From Acidocella aminolytica 101 = DSM 11237 (GTDB lineage Bacteria > Pseudomonadota > Alphaproteobacteria > Acetobacterales > Acetobacteraceae): 64,000 nt of DNA. This document shows positions 35,305 through 44,866 of the stretch, piece by piece; position 1 is the stretch's first letter; each line of letters opens with the position of its first letter. The stretch covers positions 1 to 64,000 of the forward strand of contig NZ_FQVJ01000016.1 of NCBI RefSeq assembly GCF_900129125.1, read 5' to 3'. The position numbers were made by a program, and so were the translations under genes. The notes beneath the pieces were generated by a model that searched no databases, had not been told where the DNA came from, and saw only the letters and a program-made list of their open reading frames with translations.

Positions 35305-35996
35305 TGATCAACTCTGCAACCAACAGTACCAGCACCAGCGCGGTTTCATCGGCCTCCGTCGCGGCTTCCACGACGGCCGCTTCATCCAGCGGCGCCGGCA
35401 GTGCCGCCAACCTCACGCAGTCTGATTTTCTGCAGCTTCTAACCGCGCAGTTGAAATATCAATCTCCCACATCGCCAGCCAACCCGACGCAGATGGCCCA
35501 GGAGTTCGCGGCGATCTCGACGGTCGATGGTATTAACCAGATCAATACCCAGCTCAGCTCCATCTCCACGGCCAATGGCGCGGCGCAGATGGCCCAGGCT
35601 TCGTCCTTGGTCGGCAAGCAGGTTGCGGTCAGCGGCAATACCCTGATTGCGAATTCAAGTGGCGCCGCCACCGGCGCCTTCAGCCTGCCGAGTGCCACCG
35701 GCAGTACGGATGTCACCATCCTCAACCCTGATGGTAGTGTCGCCACCACGCTTAACCTCGGAGCGCTGTCTGCGGGGCAGCAAAGTTTCAGCTGGAGCGG
35801 CGGTAAGGCGGGTACGGATTATACCTACCAAATCACGGCTGCTGATGCCAGCGGTAACCCCGTCAGTGCAACGCCGTACACCGTTTACAATGTGCAGGGC
35901 GTTAACCTCACTAGTTCGTCACCGACTCTGAATGTCGCGGGCTCCGCTACGGCGCTGCCTGTTTCCTCTGTTCAAACTGTTCTCGGAGCTGCCTGA
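35304..35996 (+). CDS. flgD: Flagellar hook-capping protein FlgD
   Basis: This 230-residue protein has the conserved QSDFLQLLTAQLKYQSPTSP start domain and MAQEFAAISTVDGINQIN. A C-terminal Ig-like/Tudor region with TLNLGALSAGQQSFSW and TPYTVYNVQGV follows. FlgD caps the growing hook and is released afterwards. It overlaps flgE by one base (TGATG). Confidence 0.94.
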   Translation: MINSATNSTSTSAVSSASVAASTTAASSSGAGSAANLTQSDFLQLLTAQLKYQSPTSPANPTQMAQEFAAISTVDGINQINTQLSSISTANGAAQMAQASSLVGKQVAVSGNTLIANSSGAATGAFSLPSATGSTDVTILNPDGSVATTLNLGALSAGQQSFSWSGGKAGTDYTYQITAADASGNPVSATPYTVYNVQGVNLTSSSPTLNVAGSATALPVSSVQTVLGAA

Positions 35997-37219
35997 TGTC
36001 TTTGCAAACTGCTTTGTCCGGCCTGCTAAGTGCGCAAACTGGCCTGAACACCACGTCCAACGACCTCGCCAATGCCAGCACCACGGCGTACAAAAGCCAA
36101 ACGGCGCTGTTCGAGGACGTATATCCCGCCAATGCTACCAACACTCCCGGCATCGGCACTGCGACGGAAGGTATTTCCACGGATTTGACGCAGGGTAACC
36201 TGACCTCCACCGGCAACTCTCTGGACGCAGCGATCCAGGGCAATGGCTATTTCGTCGTCTCCAATAAGGGTTCAAACCAATATACGCGCGATGGTGCCTT
36301 TCAGCTTAGCACCTCAGGGCAATTGGAAACGCTGAATGGCGCAAGTGTGCTGGGTTATTCCAGCACCAATGGTGTGTTGGGCAGCACGCTTGGGGCCATT
36401 ACTATCAACACAGGCGCTGTGCCCGCCAATGCGAGCAAGAATCTTGGTGTGACGCTGAATCTCAATTCAGGCGATACGCAAATTCCCTCGACAACAGCTT
36501 TTAATGCATCAGATCCGTCGACCTATAGCGAAAGCACCTCGGTGGTTACCTATGATTCGTTGGGCAATGCCAATCGCGTGCAGCTTTATCTGGTGCAAAA
36601 CCAGCCCGCCACAACGGGGGCCACGCCGAACTGGACGGTGTATGCGCAGCCACAACTGGCGAATGGTACGACGGTCGGCTCTCCGCAAACGCTGACCACT
36701 TTGGGGTTTTCGTCAACGGGGGCTTTAACGTCGGGTAATCCAGCCACGTTGAATGTGAACTGGGGCAATGGCGCAGCCGCGTCCAATGTCGCTTTTAATT
36801 TCTCCGGTACCACGCTCGCGGCGCAGAACTTTGCGGTGGCGGGTGTCACCAATGACGGTTACGCGCCCGGTAGCTATACAGGCAGTTCCATCTCCTCCGA
36901 CGGTTCTATTGAGGCGACTTATTCCAACGGCCAAACGGTCAGCGCCGGAAAAATCGCGTTGGCGAATTTCATTAATCCCGAGGGGCTGACGCCTGTAACT
37001 GGCAATCTTTATTCTATCAGCAATACTTCCGGTCAGGCCGTAGTCAATACGCCAGGTAATGGTCTCGCTGGCACGCTGTCAGGCGGAAGCCTGGAATCTT
37101 CCAACGCCTCAACTTCATCTTTGCTGGTTTCGCTAATCCAGTACCAGCAGGCTTATCAGGCGAATACGTCTGTAATCCAGACCGAGCAGCAAGATAGTCA
37201 GCGTCTGGTGCAGATCTAA
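35996..37219 (+). CDS. flgE: Flagellar hook protein FlgE
   Basis: This 407-residue hook subunit begins with SLQTALSGLLSAQTGLNTTS and carries SNDLANASTTAYKSQ, DAAIQGNGYFVVS and YTRDGAFQLSTSGQL. The C-terminal D0 helix LVSLIQYQQAYQANTSVI is typical. FlgE polymerises into the curved hook under FliK length control. The following flgF starts 12 bp downstream. Confidence 0.95.
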   Translation: MSLQTALSGLLSAQTGLNTTSNDLANASTTAYKSQTALFEDVYPANATNTPGIGTATEGISTDLTQGNLTSTGNSLDAAIQGNGYFVVSNKGSNQYTRDGAFQLSTSGQLETLNGASVLGYSSTNGVLGSTLGAITINTGAVPANASKNLGVTLNLNSGDTQIPSTTAFNASDPSTYSESTSVVTYDSLGNANRVQLYLVQNQPATTGATPNWTVYAQPQLANGTTVGSPQTLTTLGFSSTGALTSGNPATLNVNWGNGAAASNVAFNFSGTTLAAQNFAVAGVTNDGYAPGSYTGSSISSDGSIEATYSNGQTVSAGKIALANFINPEGLTPVTGNLYSISNTSGQAVVNTPGNGLAGTLSGGSLESSNASTSSLLVSLIQYQQAYQANTSVIQTEQQDSQRLVQI

Positions 37220-37231
37220 CGGCGTAAGACC

Positions 37232-37975
37232 ATGTATTCTGATTCACTCTATACCGGCATGGCCGGGCTGCAGGCGATCTCCGCGCAAATGGAGGCGGTG
37301 GCCAGCAACCTGTCTAATTCCCAGACGCCCGGCTATGAGTCGGTACAGGCGGTAACGCAGGCGCAGCTTTACCAAGGCACCAATGCCCCAGCCGGGGCAG
37401 ACGCCATGGAGGAAACGCTAGGTCCAGATCTCAAACCAGGCCCACTCAAGCAAACGGGCGATCCGCTGAATGTTGGCGTTGGCGGCAATGCCTGGTTACA
37501 AGTGCAAACACCAGGCGGTGTAGCCCTAACGCGGGATGGCTCTTTAACGATCTCCTCTTCTGGTATTCTAACCGATTCAGCCGGCAATCCGATTCTCAGC
37601 ACCAATGGCACACCTATCAGCTTGCCGGCATTGTCCAAGCTGCAAATCGGTACGGATGGTACAATTTCTGGGATTCCCGTTGGCAGCACAAGTGGAATTG
37701 CCAAGGTAATTGCTCAAATTGGCTTGGTATCAACGCCGTCTGGAAAATTGTCTTCACTGGGTGGCTCTCTTTACCAACCGTCTAGCGGTGCTTCTCTGGT
37801 TCCAGCAACGGATGGTTCGCTGCATCAAGGTTACCTGAACGACAGCAATGTCGATCCCACCACTGCCATGATGCAATTAATAGACGCAAGCCGTTCATAC
37901 CAGATGCAGACAGAGATGATGAAAAATCAAAGCGTAGCATCGCAGAGTTTGAATAATCTGCTGTCACAAGGATAG
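37232..37975 (+). CDS. flgF: Flagellar rod protein FlgF
   Basis: This 247-residue member of the FlgE/F/G family has MYSDSLYTGMAGLQAISAQ, VASNLSNSQTPGYES, and the C-terminal MMQLIDASRSYQMQTEMM. FlgF forms part of the proximal rod. Its position immediately before flgG is the canonical order. Confidence 0.93.
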   Translation: MYSDSLYTGMAGLQAISAQMEAVASNLSNSQTPGYESVQAVTQAQLYQGTNAPAGADAMEETLGPDLKPGPLKQTGDPLNVGVGGNAWLQVQTPGGVALTRDGSLTISSSGILTDSAGNPILSTNGTPISLPALSKLQIGTDGTISGIPVGSTSGIAKVIAQIGLVSTPSGKLSSLGGSLYQPSSGASLVPATDGSLHQGYLNDSNVDPTTAMMQLIDASRSYQMQTEMMKNQSVASQSLNNLLSQG

Positions 37976-38005
37976 CAGGCTTTTGTTGAAGAATGGAACG
38001 ACATC

Positions 38006-38800
38006 ATGAATCACGCCCTGGATACCATCGCCACCGGACTGGCGGCAAGCCAAACGATGATGGACACGATCGCTAATAATCTCTCGAACGTGAACACAAC
38101 CGGCTTCAAATCAGAAACCCCAGAATTCCAAACGTTACTATATCAGGACGGAATTCAGCCCGGTGCAAATTCTACCGGACAGACGGTTTATCCCTCTGGC
38201 TTAGAAATTGGCACCGGCGTCAGAGTCGCCTCCATCAAGGACACGCTTACCCAAGGCACGCTCACCAGCACGGGCAATCCGCTTGACCTCGCGATTAACG
38301 GTTCTGGTTATTTCCAGGTGCAAATGCCAAACGGACAAACGACATATACGCGTGATGGTGCGTTTCAGCTGAATTCAACTGGCCAGCTAGTGACTTCCTC
38401 CGGATATTCCGTACTGCCGAACATTACTATTCCTAGTAATGCCACTTCAGTCACCATCGGTACGGATGGAACTGTTTCAGTAACGCTGCCCGGTTCTTCT
38501 ACTGCCTCGCAAGTTGGGCAGATCCAACTTGCCAGCTTCGTTAATCCGCAAGGTTTGCAACCTCTAGGTGGGAATTTATTCGCCTCTACTACATCTTCCG
38601 GTACCGCTGTTACCGGGGCGCCCCAGAGCAACGGGCTAGGTTCCGTGAATCAATCCTATCTCGAATCCTCAAATGTCGACGTCGTACAGTCAATGGTCAA
38701 CATGATCTCCGCCGAGCGTGCCTACCAACTTGGTACACAGGTCGCGAGCGCTGTTGATAACCAGCTCAACTATCTGGCCCAGGCTGCTGCTGGCGCATGA
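38006..38800 (+). CDS. flgG: Flagellar distal rod protein FlgG
   Basis: This 264-residue protein has IANNLSNVNTTGFKSETPEF, followed by the FlgG-type region GIQPGANSTGQTVYPSGLEI that includes the straight-rod insertion. It also has DLAINGSGYFQVQMPNGQT and a C-terminal VQSMVNMISAERAYQLGTQV. FlgG builds the distal rod. It overlaps flgH by 4 bp (ATGA). Confidence 0.96.
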   Translation: MNHALDTIATGLAASQTMMDTIANNLSNVNTTGFKSETPEFQTLLYQDGIQPGANSTGQTVYPSGLEIGTGVRVASIKDTLTQGTLTSTGNPLDLAINGSGYFQVQMPNGQTTYTRDGAFQLNSTGQLVTSSGYSVLPNITIPSNATSVTIGTDGTVSVTLPGSSTASQVGQIQLASFVNPQGLQPLGGNLFASTTSSGTAVTGAPQSNGLGSVNQSYLESSNVDVVQSMVNMISAERAYQLGTQVASAVDNQLNYLAQAAAGA

Positions 38801-39471
38801 AACGGTTTCTACCCATCCTGCTGCTTGCCGGCTGTCAGACTGCGGCGGCCCCGCCTGCCGCACTGGTTCAGCCAGCGGCCTTTCCGGTTACGGTGGCAAA
38901 GCCCGCTATGTCGGTGGATGGGTCTGTTTTTCCGGCCTCATCCGCAGGCTCGCTCTATGCCCCGCGCCGGGACTGGCGGGTGGGCGATCTCGTCACAATT
39001 GATGTTGTCACAAGCAGTTCTGCTAACAATACGGACAATGCCGCGCTGACACGTAAAGGTACCATCGATGACTCCATGACTAGCTTCATGGGCGTGCCGA
39101 TGAGCTTTGGCCATATTAATGGCGGCAGTCTGGCGCCTGAAATCGGTGCTACTTCGGATCAGCAATATACAGGTACCGGCTCTGCGTCGGCGGCCAATAA
39201 CATTTCCGGTCAGGTTGAGGCGGTTGTCACCAATGTCGATGCCAACGGCATTTTGGCACTGGAAGGCCGGACTAATGTGAACATCAATGGCAATGTCATT
39301 TCCATCGTCGTCACAGGCTACGCCAGTCCTGACGACATTGCCGCTAACACCACCATCAGTTCCAATCAGGTGGCTGATATGAATGTGCAATATGTCGGTA
39401 TCGGGCCCATCAGCGGCGCTCATCAGTTGCCCTGGTTGCAGCGCGTGCTTAATAAGCTGGCGCCATTCTGA
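38797..39471 (+). CDS. flgH: Flagellar L-ring lipoprotein FlgH
   Basis: This 224-residue lipoprotein has the lipobox LLLAGC at the N-terminus and the L-ring signatures SLYAPRRDWRVGDLVTIDV, GSASAANNISGQVEAVVTNV and LPWLQRVLNKLAPF. FlgH forms the outer-membrane L ring, which shows the organism has an outer membrane. One-base overlap with flgI. Confidence 0.96.
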   Translation: MKRFLPILLLAGCQTAAAPPAALVQPAAFPVTVAKPAMSVDGSVFPASSAGSLYAPRRDWRVGDLVTIDVVTSSSANNTDNAALTRKGTIDDSMTSFMGVPMSFGHINGGSLAPEIGATSDQQYTGTGSASAANNISGQVEAVVTNVDANGILALEGRTNVNINGNVISIVVTGYASPDDIAANTTISSNQVADMNVQYVGIGPISGAHQLPWLQRVLNKLAPF

Positions 39472-40574
39472 TGCAGCGTCGTAATCTATTAGGCTATGGC
39501 CTACTGCTCAGCCTTGGTTTTACCGGTACGGCGCGGGCCGACCGGACCACCATCGGCCAACTCGTCACCGTGGCGGGGGCGCCAAGCAACCAACTTTACG
39601 GTTACGGTCTTGTGGTGGGTCTGCCTGGCACCGGTGACCAGACCACCCAGGTGCCGTACACGCAACAATCCATTCTGAATATGCTGCGCAATATGGGCGT
39701 GGCCCTGCCAAACGTAACCAACATGCAGCCGAATGATGTGGCCTCTGTCATGGTCACGGCGGAAGTGCCGGCTTTTGCCCATGCCGGGCAGCATGTGGAC
39801 GTCACGGTCTCCGCCGTCGGCAATGCGACCTCCCTGGCAGGCGGGGTGTTGCTTCCCACACCATTGCGGGGTGGTAATGGCGTGATCTATGGTCAGGCGC
39901 AAGGTCCGCTTCTGGTCAGCGGCTTTGCCGCTAGCGCAGGAGGTACATCTTCCCAAGTTAACGTGCCCACGGTTGGCTCTCTGCCGGGTGGTGCCATTTT
40001 GGCCAACACCATCCCGGCCTCTTACAACGTCAATGGCAGTTCCGCGCTGCTACTCAACCAACCGGATTATGAAACTGCCCAGCAGATTTCAGATGTTATC
40101 AACGCGGCCTATGGTGGTTCGGCGAACGCAATCTCACCGGGTGAGGTCGACGTGAACGCGCAAGGCATGGACCCGATGCGTTTCATGGCGAACGTTCTGG
40201 CCCTGCCGATCACGCCGAAGAACCAGGTGCCCACTATCGTGGTGGATGCTCAGAGCGGCACCATTGTAATGAATGCAGGTGTTACGCTTGGTCCTGCCGT
40301 GGTCAGTCATGGCGACCTGACAGTGAATATCCAAACACAAAATGCCGTTAGCCAGCCGGGTCCCTTCTCAAACGGTACCACGGTCGGTGTGCGAAATACA
40401 GTCGTCAATGCCAAGCAGGGCAAGGCGCAGGTGATCAACCTGCCGCGTGCCGCTACCTTGCAAGATGTCGCGGCGGCTCTCAATGCAGTTGGCGCCACGC
40501 CACAGGACCTTATTGCGATTATTCAGGCGTTGAAACAGGCGGGTGCCATCAACGGAAAAATCAAGGTGATTTGA
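39471..40574 (+). CDS. flgI: Flagellar P-ring protein FlgI
   Basis: This 367-residue periplasmic protein has a signal peptide (LGYGLLLSLGFTGTARA), and then the strongly conserved YGYGLVVGLPGTGDQTTQ and PAFAHAGQHVDVTVSAVGNA. The C-terminal LQDVAAALNAVGATPQDLIA is also typical. FlgI forms the P ring around the rod with FlgA's help. It overlaps flgJ in a TGATG junction. Confidence 0.97.
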   Translation: MQRRNLLGYGLLLSLGFTGTARADRTTIGQLVTVAGAPSNQLYGYGLVVGLPGTGDQTTQVPYTQQSILNMLRNMGVALPNVTNMQPNDVASVMVTAEVPAFAHAGQHVDVTVSAVGNATSLAGGVLLPTPLRGGNGVIYGQAQGPLLVSGFAASAGGTSSQVNVPTVGSLPGGAILANTIPASYNVNGSSALLLNQPDYETAQQISDVINAAYGGSANAISPGEVDVNAQGMDPMRFMANVLALPITPKNQVPTIVVDAQSGTIVMNAGVTLGPAVVSHGDLTVNIQTQNAVSQPGPFSNGTTVGVRNTVVNAKQGKAQVINLPRAATLQDVAAALNAVGATPQDLIAIIQALKQAGAINGKIKVI

Positions 40575-41434
40575 TGGCCGTATTCTTGCACACACAGGCT
40601 TCTGCGCAGCAGAATAACACCTCACGTCCAACTGCAAAGCAGGAGATGCAGCGCCTTGCTGGTGTTTTGTGGTACGAGATGCTCTCCACCCTCAACAAGA
40701 CCGGCATGGATGCTAGTAGTCTTGGCATGGGAGGGGGGGATTTCCAGAGCATGTTTCTCTGGAATCTCGCGCAGAACGATTTTGGCAAATACGATAAAGG
40801 TCTGATTCAAACAGCCGTGAGCCAAGTGGGCGGAACGGCTAGTGAGGCGCCAGCCCCGGCGACTTCCACCGCCGTCATGCTGGCCGCTAAGGTAAACGAG
40901 GTGCCGGTCTCGGAAACTGCCTTGCCCGCAACGGATGCCACGCCCTCCGCAGATATTGTTTCGCAGGCCAGTAGCTTCGCCAAAGCTATCTGGCCACAAA
41001 TCACCGCCGCCGCGCAGGCTTTGGGAGTGCCCGCCGTAGCGGTGCTGGCGCAGACCGCGCTAGAAACCGGGTGGGGGGCTTCGGCGCCAGGTGATAATCT
41101 GTTCGGCATCAAGGCAAAAGGCGATAGCGGTACAGTGCGCGCTACGCACGAGGATATCGGAGGCGAACTCACCCCGCAACTTGCCAGCTTTCGTGATTAT
41201 AACAGTCTGTCCGGCAGTATTTCTGATTACGTTTCACTAATTAAATCATCTTATCAGAGCGCGACAGGGCAAAACAGTGTCGCTGGTTTTGCCCAAGCGC
41301 TGCAGGCAGGCGGTTATGCGACAGACGAAAACTATGCCTCGAAAATAGAACGAATTGCGCAATCGCCATTGATGTCCCAGGTGCTTCAGGCGGTCGGCGC
41401 AGCGCAACCTTCGCAAATTGGAGCTGAGCCATGA
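40574..41434 (+). CDS. flgJ: Dual-domain rod-cap and glucosaminidase FlgJ
   Basis: The start is the ATG at 40574, sharing a base with the flgI stop, giving 286 residues. The N-terminal rod-binding domain (about 20-85) contains MQRLAGVLWYEMLSTLNKTG and a Gly-rich DFQSMFL segment. The C-terminal glucosaminidase (about 140-280) has AVAVLAQTALETGWG with the likely catalytic Glu, then NLFGIKAKG. It caps the rod and opens the peptidoglycan. Dual-domain FlgJ is characteristic of beta- and gammaproteobacteria, whereas many alphaproteobacteria have only the rod-binding half. Confidence 0.93.
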   Translation: MAVFLHTQASAQQNNTSRPTAKQEMQRLAGVLWYEMLSTLNKTGMDASSLGMGGGDFQSMFLWNLAQNDFGKYDKGLIQTAVSQVGGTASEAPAPATSTAVMLAAKVNEVPVSETALPATDATPSADIVSQASSFAKAIWPQITAAAQALGVPAVAVLAQTALETGWGASAPGDNLFGIKAKGDSGTVRATHEDIGGELTPQLASFRDYNSLSGSISDYVSLIKSSYQSATGQNSVAGFAQALQAGGYATDENYASKIERIAQSPLMSQVLQAVGAAQPSQIGAEP

Positions 41435-43371
41435 GCGGCATTACCAACGCCATGAACACCGCCCTTTCTGGGCTACAATTATTCGAGGCGGGAATCTCAA
41501 CCGTTTCCAACAACCTCGCTAACGCCACTACCAGTGGCTACTCGTCGGAGAGTGTGAACGCACAAACTGCGGTGGGTGCGGCGGGCCAGCCCGGAGCTGG
41601 GGTTGAACCGGCTCAGATCAACCGCGCTGCTGCAGGCTTTGCTGCTGCGCAGTTACGCAGCGCAAACACCGCCAATGCCTCAGCTTCCGCGTTGTCCACC
41701 TCGCTCACCGCCATTTCCAACGCACTGACCAATAATGGTGATGTGCAAACCGCCATCAATCAGTTTTTCTCCGATTTCAGCACTCTCGCTTCCAACCCGT
41801 CCAGCACCGCTCTGCGCCAGACAGTGCTGTCTGACGCTCAGAACATCACGGGTAGTTTCCAAACCGCCTCCATCAGCCTCAACAACATTGTTGCGGGCGC
41901 GCAGGAGACTTTGTCTTCCGGTATAACTTCCGCCAACACGTTGCTCTCGCAGTTGGCTAAAATCAACGCCGGACTGGAGCAGACACCAAACGCGTCCGGC
42001 CTGCTGGACCAGCAGCAGGCTGCGCTGAATTCTCTGTCGCAATATCTGCCCGTGAACACCATCACGCAAAGCAATGGTAGCGTCATTATCGCCACCGGTG
42101 GCACGATGCTACTGGACCAGAGCGGCGTGCAGGCTTTAGCCGTGGCAAGTAGCACGAACGGCAAAACCAGCGTCACCGCAGGCAACGATAAAACCCCCGT
42201 TACGTTGGCGGAGGCGGACGGCTCCCTCGGCGGCGCGCTCGGTACCATCACGGCGGGTAATCAGGCTTTGCAATCTCTTGGCGGGCTGGCCGCTGTGTTT
42301 GCTGGGCAGGTCAACACTGCCCAGGCGCAGGGGCTGGATGCCAACGGCAATGCCGGCCAGGCGTTGTTCTCTGTCCCCACTCCTAGCGTGGGGGCCAACG
42401 CCAACAATACCGGCAGTGCCAGCCTCACAGCCAGCCTTACCAATCCCGCCGCTCTGCCGGGGGATGGTGGGCCCTTCACCCTGTCCTACAGCAGCACCAG
42501 CGGCTGGAGCGCGCTCGATCAGGCTAGCGGCCAGAGTTACAGCGTGAGCACCAGCGGCTCCACGCTCAGCTTTGCCGGGCTGTCGCTGGCTTTGTCCGGC
42601 ACGGCGAATAATGGGGACAGTTTCACGGTTAATCCCGCGCCAAATGCTGCTGCAGGTCTTAGTGTCGTTGCCACCTCCACCAGCGCCATCGCTGCGGCGG
42701 ACCCGTATGTTTCTACTCCTGGCATTTTGCAGTCTGACGGTTCAGTCCAGAATAACAACGCTGGTACCATTACAGCGGGAACGGATAGCGTAACCAGCAC
42801 TCCGGCGAGCAATGCGGCCGTGATTCCCGCCAGCTATTACGGGCAGAATCTGCAAATTACCTTTACCTCCTCTACCGCCTATACGGTGAGCACGGTGGCA
42901 AGTCCTGGCACGACTATCGCCAGCGGTACGCTGGGCAGTAATGGCGGCAACCTCGCCATTGCCTACCCTTCTGGCGCGGCATCTGGCCAGTATTGGCAAC
43001 TCCCCATCTCCGGCACCCCGGCATCTGGCGATGTACTGACTTTGACCCCTGGCAGTAGCTCCAGCGGCAGCAATGCCCAGCGTCTTGCTGCACTCTGGAC
43101 TGTCAATGGTACCAGCTCAGCCGGTTCTTTGGAGCAAGGTTTTGTCGGCCTCGCGACCGGGCTTGGCGCCAATGCTGCGGCGGCCCAGCAGCTTGCCAGC
43201 TCTACCTCAGCGCAGGTTTCCACCGCCACTACAAACCTCACCACTGTTGCTGGGGTTAATACAGACCAGCAGGCTGTTATTCTTACTAATTACGAGCAAG
43301 CCTATCAGGCTGCTGCGAAAGCCATCAGCACCGCGAATACCATGTTTGAATCACTCCTGAACGCCGTTTGA
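41431..43371 (+). CDS. flgK: Flagellar hook-filament junction protein FlgK
   Basis: This 646-residue protein has ISTVSNNLANATTSGYSSES, the FlgK start, and the C-terminal GVNTDQQAVILTNYEQAYQAAAKAIS helix. A long Gly/Ser/Thr-rich variable domain lies between. FlgK (HAP1) joins hook and FlgL. The gene overlaps flgJ by 4 bp. Notably flgL lies on the other strand, in the minus-strand block. Confidence 0.94.
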   Translation: MSGITNAMNTALSGLQLFEAGISTVSNNLANATTSGYSSESVNAQTAVGAAGQPGAGVEPAQINRAAAGFAAAQLRSANTANASASALSTSLTAISNALTNNGDVQTAINQFFSDFSTLASNPSSTALRQTVLSDAQNITGSFQTASISLNNIVAGAQETLSSGITSANTLLSQLAKINAGLEQTPNASGLLDQQQAALNSLSQYLPVNTITQSNGSVIIATGGTMLLDQSGVQALAVASSTNGKTSVTAGNDKTPVTLAEADGSLGGALGTITAGNQALQSLGGLAAVFAGQVNTAQAQGLDANGNAGQALFSVPTPSVGANANNTGSASLTASLTNPAALPGDGGPFTLSYSSTSGWSALDQASGQSYSVSTSGSTLSFAGLSLALSGTANNGDSFTVNPAPNAAAGLSVVATSTSAIAAADPYVSTPGILQSDGSVQNNNAGTITAGTDSVTSTPASNAAVIPASYYGQNLQITFTSSTAYTVSTVASPGTTIASGTLGSNGGNLAIAYPSGAASGQYWQLPISGTPASGDVLTLTPGSSSSGSNAQRLAALWTVNGTSSAGSLEQGFVGLATGLGANAAAAQQLASSTSAQVSTATTNLTTVAGVNTDQQAVILTNYEQAYQAAAKAISTANTMFESLLNAV

Positions 43372-43383
43372 GGTTTTGGACAC

Positions 43384-43845
43384 ATGAAGAAGATCATCGT
43401 CGCATCCGTCACCGGTCTGGTTCTGCTGTGCGGCGGCGTTGGCGGCACAATCGCCTATCTGAAAATGTCGCACCATGCGGGCCCGCATAAGCCGCCCCCG
43501 CCCAAGCCGATTTTATTTGCTCAGCTTGATAATCTCGTTGTCTCCATCCCTTCTGATTCTAATAGCGATGACGGGCAGGCTTATGTGCAATTCTCCATCC
43601 AGTTCGCCAGCACGGATGCCAAGGCGGTCGCCAGCTTCACCGCCCTGCAACCCATTATCAAAGCCAAGACCATCAATCTCTTGATGACGTTTACGGCAAA
43701 ACATCTAATGGACCCGTCCACCCACGATGCCTTGGCCAAAAGCTGCCTTGCCATCGCTAATGAAGTGCTGGCCAAAAGTGCTGCGTTCTCGCCGCCCAAT
43801 CCCTTCACAGCTGCCTATATCACCAACATTGTAGAACAGGACTAA
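43384..43845 (+). CDS. fliL: Flagellar basal-body protein FliL
   Basis: This 153-residue protein has one N-terminal transmembrane helix (IIVASVTGLVLLCGGVGG), a Pro/His-rich linker and a periplasmic FliL domain (LDNLVVSIPSDS, AYVQFSIQFASTDAKAVAS). FliL surrounds stators and supports torque or swarming. It starts 12 bp after flgK. Confidence 0.88.
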   Translation: MKKIIVASVTGLVLLCGGVGGTIAYLKMSHHAGPHKPPPPKPILFAQLDNLVVSIPSDSNSDDGQAYVQFSIQFASTDAKAVASFTALQPIIKAKTINLLMTFTAKHLMDPSTHDALAKSCLAIANEVLAKSAAFSPPNPFTAAYITNIVEQD

Positions 43846-43851
43846 AATTTC

Positions 43852-44127
43852 GTGGACTCGGAAACAATTTCCGCGGCCGCATCAACCATCGCCTCTCTGC
43901 TCGTTCTTCTTGGTCTTCTGGCTGGTCTCGCTTTTTTGGTGCGGCGGCTGCGGGGACGGATTCCGGGTAACCAGGCGGGCGGCAAAATGCCGGTCTCCAT
44001 TCTCTCCTCGCGTCCGCTTGGCGGGCAGCAGAGCCTCGTTGTTGCCGAGGCTGACGGCCAGCGTTTTCTGCTTGGCGTCAGCCGTAATGGCATTGCCCTC
44101 ATCTCCAGGCTCAACGCAAATGAGTAA
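43852..44127 (+). CDS. fliO: Flagellar export protein FliO
   Basis: This 91-residue protein starts with GTG and has one transmembrane helix (ASLLVLLGLLAGLAFLV). A short cytoplasmic domain carries SSRPLGGQQSLVVAEADGQR and FLLGVSRNGIALI, the FliO/FliZ pattern. It assists FliP ring assembly. It overlaps fliP by 8 bp and follows fliL by 6 bp. Confidence 0.88.
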   Translation: MDSETISAAASTIASLLVLLGLLAGLAFLVRRLRGRIPGNQAGGKMPVSILSSRPLGGQQSLVVAEADGQRFLLGVSRNGIALISRLNANE

Positions 44128-44866
44128 GCTCCTCCGCATTACCTATTGCGCCCTGTTTTTGGTGTTGCTCTCTGGCGTGGCCCGCGCTGCCGAGCCGGCG
44201 GGGCTGACCATCGTCAACACACTCGCGGCCAATGGCGGCGAAGCCTATTCGCTGAACGTGCAAAGCCTGCTGGTCATCACGGCGCTCGCCTTTCTGCCGG
44301 GGCTGATCCTGTTGATGACGTCCTTCACCCGGATAATCATCGTGCTGTCCATTTTGCGTCAGGCGCTGGGTTTGCAAACCACCCCGCCGAACATGGTGCT
44401 GGCGGCCTTGGCCTTGGCTTTGTCGGTCTTTGTCATGCGCGGTGTCATTCAACAGGAGCAGCAGCAGGCGCTCCAGCCTTATCTAGCGGGGGACATCACC
44501 TTCTCCCAGGCTGTCGCCGCCGCAGAGCCGCCTGAGCGCGCCTTCATGCTGGCCCAGACCCGTAAGGAGCCGCTACATCTGTTTGTTGACCTATCTGGCA
44601 AAACCTACCAGGACCCACAGCATATACCATTCACCGTGCTGGTCCCTGCCTTCGCCACATCCGAGCTTGAAACCGCCTTTCAGATCGGCTTCCTTATGTA
44701 CATCCCATTTGTGCTGATCGACCTCGCGGTGGCGTCCATTCTGATGTCACTGGGCATGATCATGGTCTCGCCCACACTTATCTCCTTGCCGCTGAAATTG
44801 CTGATGTTCGTTTCCATCCACGGCTGGGTACTGGTGCTCGGTACTTTGGCGAACAGCTTCAAATGA
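44120..44866 (+). CDS. fliP: Flagellar export gate protein FliP
   Basis: The start is the ATG at 44120, giving 248 residues with a cleavable signal peptide (LLRITYCALFLVLLSGVARA). FliP signatures follow: LLVITALAFLPGLILLMTSF, RIIIVLSILRQALGLQTTPP and FVLIDLAVASILMSLGMIMV. FliP pentamers with FliR form the secretion-gate core. It overlaps fliO by 8 bp and fliQ by 4 bp. Confidence 0.96.
   Translation: MSKLLRITYCALFLVLLSGVARAAEPAGLTIVNTLAANGGEAYSLNVQSLLVITALAFLPGLILLMTSFTRIIIVLSILRQALGLQTTPPNMVLAALALALSVFVMRGVIQQEQQQALQPYLAGDITFSQAVAAAEPPERAFMLAQTRKEPLHLFVDLSGKTYQDPQHIPFTVLVPAFATSELETAFQIGFLMYIPFVLIDLAVASILMSLGMIMVSPTLISLPLKLLMFVSIHGWVLVLGTLANSFK

Noticed and set aside
43910-44119. Longer FliP start
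   Set aside because: Overlaps fliO in another frame; the signal peptide begins at the ATG at 44120.
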